In this document: piece by piece, positions 32,136-35,454 of the stretch
Numbering within the stretch: the first letter of the stretch is position 1
Layout of the letters: each line of letters opens with the position of its first letter
Source: UMGS621 sp964468815
Lineage (GTDB): Bacteria > Bacillota > Clostridia > Christensenellales > Borkfalkiaceae
NCBI GenBank assembly: GCA_964468815.1
Contig: CAYXWN010000018.1
Coordinates: forward strand, 1-35,454
DNA: 35,454 nt
Reading direction: 5' to 3'
The notes under the pieces: generated by a model
What the model was told of the DNA's origin: nothing
Seen by the model: the letters and a program-made list of their open reading frames with translations, nothing else
Databases searched by the model: none
Translations under genes and position numbers: made by a program

Positions 32136-33014
32136 ATGGAAAATTATTTATTTAACCTCACCTCTCCCATCGAATTTATAAGCGTCGGAAAAAGCGATCT
32201 CCCGGCGGATTTTATCCATTACAAAAGAAAGGTCGACTACTTTATTTTGTATTTTTTAATGGACGGAGAGTTCTATCTGAACTGCGACGGTAAAAATTAT
32301 TCCTTTCAAGCAGGCGACGTTTTCTTGATGAAACCAAACGTTTTGCACTACGGCACAAAACCGAGCGCGGTAAAATTTTATTGGATGCATTTTACGACCG
32401 ACTGCTTTGAAATATTAGATCAATATCAAGCAGATCAATTTTTTCAAGCGCCTTGCGAGGATAAAATTATTATTCCGCTTAGATTTTCCATGAAAAAAAT
32501 CGCAAACTATATTATCTTGATCAATCAATTGATCAGTTCTTCGCAAACGCAGAAAAAACTTATTTCCAAATATATTTCGACGTCTATTTTAATTGAAATC
32601 GCAAATCAATATCAAGAAAATTATAAATTGAAATTTCCTTCCGACGATATCAGCACGCGGCGCTTTCAAGAAATCATACACTATATCGACGCCAATTATA
32701 AAGAAAATCTTAAAGTGCAGGATATCGCCCAAAAATTCGGATACAATGAAAAATATTTAAGTAAATTATTTAAAAAATCCTTAAATATGACAATTAAAGA
32801 ATATATTATAAACAACAAATTAAAAGCCGCGGCGTTTTTGTTGCTTGTTTCCAACGACACCGTGGCTTCCGTCGCATACGATTGCGGCTTTTCCAATGAA
32901 TTTTACTTTATGCGCCTTTTTAAGCGGAAATATCAACTCACTCCTACCAGTTACAGAAATAATTTCCGTTCGCAAAACTATACAAGATATTTTAATCCGC
33001 ACGTGAAAGAATAA
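32136..33014 (+). CDS. AraC-family transcriptional regulator
   Basis: A 292-residue regulator: an N-terminal cupin-type sugar-sensing domain (about 15-120, YFILYFLMDGEFYLNC, FQAGDVFLMKPNVLHYG) and a C-terminal pair of helix-turn-helix motifs (about 185-285, LKVQDIAQKFGYNEKYLSKL and VAYDCGFSNEFYFMRLFKRK). It is transcribed divergently from the GH127-led operon and separated from it by the 480-base control region, so it is almost certainly its regulator, probably an activator responding to an arabinofuranosyl sugar. AAGGAG lies six bases before the ATG. Confidence 0.92.
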   Translation: MENYLFNLTSPIEFISVGKSDLPADFIHYKRKVDYFILYFLMDGEFYLNCDGKNYSFQAGDVFLMKPNVLHYGTKPSAVKFYWMHFTTDCFEILDQYQADQFFQAPCEDKIIIPLRFSMKKIANYIILINQLISSSQTQKKLISKYISTSILIEIANQYQENYKLKFPSDDISTRRFQEIIHYIDANYKENLKVQDIAQKFGYNEKYLSKLFKKSLNMTIKEYIINNKLKAAAFLLLVSNDTVASVAYDCGFSNEFYFMRLFKRKYQLTPTSYRNNFRSQNYTRYFNPHVKE

Positions 33015-33038
33015 CGATTTGCTTTTCCCCGTTATTCT
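33008..33038. terminator. symmetric hairpin spanning both convergent stop codons
   Basis: AGAATAACG/CGTTATTCT perfect 9-bp stem, 13-base loop. One arm contains the TAA of the AraC-type gene and the other the TAA of the acyltransferase gene. No long U-run on either side, so it is a candidate weak bidirectional terminator or 3'-end stabiliser. Confidence 0.5.
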
Positions 33039-33832
33039 TCCTTTTTAACGTAGTTACAATAAGCGTAATTATCGGGATCGGACGTCTTTTCTACCATATA
33101 AGCGTAAGTCGCGTTCCTAAGTTTTTCCGCCGCTTCTTTTTTGGGAACGCTGAGATCGGGAAAAACGGGTTCGCCGATATGAATGGTGGGATAAGGCTTT
33201 TTCTTTGACTTCTTTCCCTTTCTCGGAGCGCGATACGTCACAGCAACGGGCACTGCCGGAACGTTTGCCGCGACGGCATATTTAAAACTAATCGACGGAA
33301 ACGGTCGAATCCCCGTATAATACGGCCAAATATGCGCTTCCGGATAGATAATCAACGATTGTTTTTTCTCAGCAATGCGGTTAATCGCGGTGTTGAAATT
33401 CACATAAGCCTGCGTGGTATCGGGTAACGGGATTCCTCCTAACATTCGCACGATCGCGGCGATCCCCTTGATCGAAAGCGCGTCTTTACTTGCCACGACG
33501 TAAGTGCGTTTCGGGCGAGCCATAAAAACAGCGCCGCTAAAAGCGTCCCACCAATTCGTGTGATTGCAATAAAGAATATACCCGGAATTTTTTAACTTTT
33601 TCAGATTTTTCCGTCCCTCTACACGGATTCTTAAAAATAATTTTCCGTACAGCCACAAAAAGGGAATCGCGATACAGTAATAAAGCAAAAAAGAAAAAAA
33701 ACGAAAAAACGGATTGCGCGGAAGATATCGATAATTTCCGTCCACCTTAACCGTTCGGTTTTTTGGCGTATCCATAAAATCGTCGTTCAATTCGTCTTTA
33801 TAAAAGACCGTCTGCCCCGCCGTTAACTTCAT
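33032..33832 (-). CDS. 1-acylglycerol-3-phosphate acyltransferase family protein (PlsC-like)
   Basis: A 266-residue membrane-associated acyltransferase. A hydrophobic segment (about 45-70) precedes the catalytic NHTNWWDAF (the HX4D motif), then KGIAAIVRMLGGIPLP and the acceptor-site line IYPEAHIWPYYTG, where the usual FPEGTRS is replaced by YPEAHIW. It transfers an acyl chain to lysophosphatidate or a related lipid; the altered acceptor motif leaves the exact substrate open. The start at 33832 overlaps the stop of the glycosyltransferase gene (ATGA), which excludes the longer frame. The pair probably builds a membrane glycolipid. Confidence 0.87.
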   Translation of the reverse strand: MKLTAGQTVFYKDELNDDFMDTPKNRTVKVDGNYRYLPRNPFFRFFSFLLYYCIAIPFLWLYGKLFLRIRVEGRKNLKKLKNSGYILYCNHTNWWDAFSGAVFMARPKRTYVVASKDALSIKGIAAIVRMLGGIPLPDTTQAYVNFNTAINRIAEKKQSLIIYPEAHIWPYYTGIRPFPSISFKYAVAANVPAVPVAVTYRAPRKGKKSKKKPYPTIHIGEPVFPDLSVPKKEAAEKLRNATYAYMVEKTSDPDNYAYCNYVKKEE

Positions 33833-34968
33833 ATAGCGCGTTCTCCGTTTCGAGACGCCGCATCGCGGAACATTTCCTCCATGCGGTCGATACAACGAGA
33901 AATACGGAAATTCTCCGCATAGCCGTGATATTGCTCTTTCAAATTCTCCATAACGCTCGGATTTTCAATCAAGAAATCAATCTTTTCCGCAAGCGATTTC
34001 GGATCGCCGGCTCGGAATAAATTATGCTCGGAAAGCGCAAACGCGTTGGTTGCCGAACGCTTGCTGTCCGAAATAACGGGAACTAACCCGCAAGAAATGG
34101 CTTCCAAGCAAGAAATCGCCTCGATTTCTACGTCGGACGGATGCACGTAAAGCGTCATGCGCTTCATTAACGCGATCAATTCTTCCTGCCGATAAAAGCC
34201 GAAAACGGGAGGATTCGTGAGTTTTTCCGCCTGCTTTTCCAACTTCTTTTGCAGAGGTCCCGTTCCTGCAAAATACAGTTGAATTTTGCTCTCGTAGCGC
34301 GATTCCGCCACGGCGTCGATCAATAAATCCTGCCGCTTTTCCCGAACCAAACGCCCCGTAAAAAGGACGTTGATTTTATCTTGATCGGGCGTTACCGCGT
34401 TTCCGTCGAAAAAAGCGTCCTCCACGCCGTTTGAAATCACACGCAGATCCATACCGTAGCCGTGATCGACCAACATACGACGAATCATTTCGCTCGGACA
34501 ATGAATATATCGAATATCCTTATAAAATTTACGATAGAAACGATGATAAATTCTATCGTTCAAAAACTTCATGTTCATTAAGCCGCGCCCCAAATGAGAG
34601 GTAATATTCTCCGGCTGACAATGGAATGCGGAAGTAACGGGAATCCCGTGCTTTTCGGCAATTTTACACGCTTCGCGCCCCACGCGAAACGGAAGCGCGA
34701 TATGCACGACGTCCGCACCGACAATCGCTTTTTCTAAAATTTCGCGGTCGGGTTTCGCCAACTCGACGCCGTTCTTTTCCATATATTCGTTAAAGATGAA
34801 AAAATTGCGCTTCGGCAAGCAATAAAACCCCTCTTCTGCCACGGGCGTGGGAGAAACCACGCGCACTTCATATCCCCTTTCTTTCAAATTTTCGATCAAA
34901 CGCATGATCGTGATCGTCGTTCCGTTATTCGCTTTTCCAAAAACGTCCGCAACTATCGTTATGACCAT
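33829..34968 (-). CDS. GT4 glycosyltransferase, glycolipid-synthase-like
   Basis: A 379-residue GT-B enzyme. The N-terminal acceptor domain has FGKANNGTTITIMRLIENLKE (about 10-30) and SAFHCQPENITSH; the C-terminal nucleotide-sugar domain has VLFTGRLVREKRQDLLIDAV, PVFGFYRQEELIALM and the E-x7-E type line SDVEIEAISCLEAISCG. It resembles bacterial diacylglycerol glucosyl- and galactosyltransferases, and the coupled acyltransferase supports a lipid substrate. Donor and acceptor are not certain; a capsule or phosphatidylinositol mannosyl-type role is an alternative. Expression is probably controlled at the palindromic promoter upstream. Confidence 0.88.
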   Translation of the reverse strand: MVITIVADVFGKANNGTTITIMRLIENLKERGYEVRVVSPTPVAEEGFYCLPKRNFFIFNEYMEKNGVELAKPDREILEKAIVGADVVHIALPFRVGREACKIAEKHGIPVTSAFHCQPENITSHLGRGLMNMKFLNDRIYHRFYRKFYKDIRYIHCPSEMIRRMLVDHGYGMDLRVISNGVEDAFFDGNAVTPDQDKINVLFTGRLVREKRQDLLIDAVAESRYESKIQLYFAGTGPLQKKLEKQAEKLTNPPVFGFYRQEELIALMKRMTLYVHPSDVEIEAISCLEAISCGLVPVISDSKRSATNAFALSEHNLFRAGDPKSLAEKIDFLIENPSVMENLKEQYHGYAENFRISRCIDRMEEMFRDAASRNGERAI

Positions 34969-35037
34969 TTAAGCCTCCGTCTTTCCCGATTTTCTCCTTT
35001 TTCAAGAAATCAAATCGATTTTGTCAATAATATCCGT

Positions 35038-35080
35038 GTAAATGTAATACAATTATATTACATTTACATAAAAAACACAA
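35038..35080 (-). promoter_or_regulatory. promoter of glycosyltransferase/acyltransferase pair with overlapping 30-bp palindromic operator
   Basis: Minus strand TTGTGT (35080-35075), 17-base spacer, TATAAT (35057-35052). The -10 lies in the middle of the 30-base inverted repeat at 35038-35067: arms GTAAATGTAATA/TATTACATTTAC with only the positions beside the AATT centre unmatched. Such a position implies a repressor that blocks RNA polymerase. Confidence 0.65.
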
Positions 35081-35111
35081 GCGAAATAACCATTAAAATC
35101 CAATCTAATAG

Positions 35112-35149
35112 AAAAACGTCGCCTAACAGATTATTAGACGAACGTTTTT
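35112..35149. other. hairpin AAAAACGT/ACGTTTTT
   Basis: Outer 8-bp stem, inner CTAA/TTAG helix, flanked by A- and T-runs so that it could end transcription on either strand. No gene reaches it on the plus strand. Confidence 0.5.
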
Positions 35150-35165
35150 ATTCCGATTTTGTAAA

Positions 35166-35199
35166 GTCGTCCCAAAACCGATCTGGGGACGGCTTTTTT
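35166..35199 (+). terminator. plus-strand terminator without an evident gene
   Basis: GTCGTCCC/GGGACGGC (one G-U pair) then TTTTTTC. A good plus-strand terminator, although no plus-strand gene precedes it; see the finding on a possible small RNA. Confidence 0.75.
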
Positions 35200-35314
35200 C
35201 TTAATACTCTTTCTTACGACAATATTGCCTTGATTCAGATAACTTTTCTTTTTAATACTGCAATTTTTTTATTTAAATTTTTTAATTGTGACCGATTTTG
35301 TCATAATTAAGCGT

Positions 35315-35320
35315 TATAAT
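35315..35320 (+). promoter_or_regulatory. -10 element of the interrupted gene
   Basis: TATAAT about 55 bases before the ATG at 35374; the -35 region is poor. A GGAGAG site lies at 35362-35367. Confidence 0.45.
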
Positions 35321-35373
35321 AAAGGCATAGAAAGCGCGAGGAAGCGCAATCGCTTAAAATTCGGAGAGTTAAA

Positions 35374-35421
35374 ATGAGAATTAAAAAAAACGGAATCACT
35401 TTTGATATGCACCCCAAAAGT
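35374..35421 (+). pseudogene. gene interrupted after about 12 codons by an insertion sequence
   Basis: An ATG with GGAGAG upstream encodes MRIKKNGITFDM and then runs into the insertion-sequence end at 35408, where a chance TAG stops it. The rest of the gene would be beyond the element. Identity unknown. Confidence 0.55.
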
Positions 35422-35454
35422 TAGACAGTTTTGGAGGTATATATTTTTATGGGT
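35408..35454 (+). mobile_element. left end of an IS3-like insertion sequence (cut by the window edge)
   Basis: The sequence TGCACCCCAAAAGTTAGACA is the style of terminal inverted repeat found at the ends of IS3-family (IS150 group) elements. It is followed by GGAGG (35432-35436) and an ATG GGT at 35449, where the first transposase frame (OrfA) would begin. Only 47 bases are inside the window. The family call rests on the recognisable end sequence. Confidence 0.7.

Noticed and set aside
1..35454. CRISPR array or known defence system
   Set aside because: No regularly spaced repeats, cas genes, restriction-modification or toxin-antitoxin pair were seen; the MNT-like gene has no partner.

Overview
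The window reads as the chromosome of an uncultured gut- or rumen-type Clostridia (low-GC Gram-positive). The evidence is TTGACA/TATAAT-type promoters with GGAGG ribosome sites, the comEC-holA and cdaA neighbourhood, a single-chain iron-sulfur serine dehydratase, lipobox lipoproteins, a CCA-encoding tRNA and a clostridial Cys-rich hypothetical protein. No 16S or other marker is present, so anything below class level is inference. Most genes are on the minus strand.

Layout. 1-486 holds a decayed pair of small mobile-element-like genes. 487-2414 is a two-gene unit: metallophosphoesterase, then a PTS EIIC permease. 2511-3146 is a lone clostridial hypothetical gene closed by a strong terminator. 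3428-9087 is a six-gene unit transcribed leftward from one good promoter: holA, cdaA (c-di-AMP synthase), a 35-residue membrane peptide, a DUF1015 protein, lysC and malic enzyme. 9160-11950 is an MBL-fold hydrolase overlapping a ComEC that has lost its own MBL domain. 12060-12310 is a probable structured non-coding RNA with its own promoter and terminator. 12424-16451 holds a ferritin-like diiron protein, a probably leaderless phosphopantetheinyl transferase gene, a small conserved protein, an orphan nucleotidyltransferase-like protein, an MFS transporter and tRNA-Val. 16687-18712 holds a lipoprotein, a DUF1294 protein and L-serine ammonia-lyase.

18942-33014 is the most interesting block, a furanosyl-glycan utilisation locus. 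A divergent AraC-type regulator (plus strand) faces a seven-gene minus-strand operon: GH127 beta-L-arabinofuranosidase, a 1282-residue multi-module surface protein with an unusual Cys-containing C-terminal membrane tail, a sugar-binding lipoprotein, two ABC permeases, a secreted ADP-ribosylglycohydrolase-fold lipoprotein with carbohydrate-binding-like modules, and GH51 alpha-L-arabinofuranosidase. No ABC ATPase is encoded here, so a shared one elsewhere is implied. My reading is that the surface protein and the ARH-fold lipoprotein bind and trim a glycan outside the cell, the transporter imports furanosyl oligosaccharides, and the two intracellular enzymes remove beta- and alpha-linked arabinofuranose. 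An ARH fold in this setting is the best candidate for an undescribed activity.

33032-34968 is a translationally coupled glycosyltransferase/acyltransferase pair, probably for membrane glycolipids, with a 30-bp palindrome over its promoter. The right edge (from about 35408) is the start of an IS3-like insertion sequence that interrupts a gene after about 12 codons.
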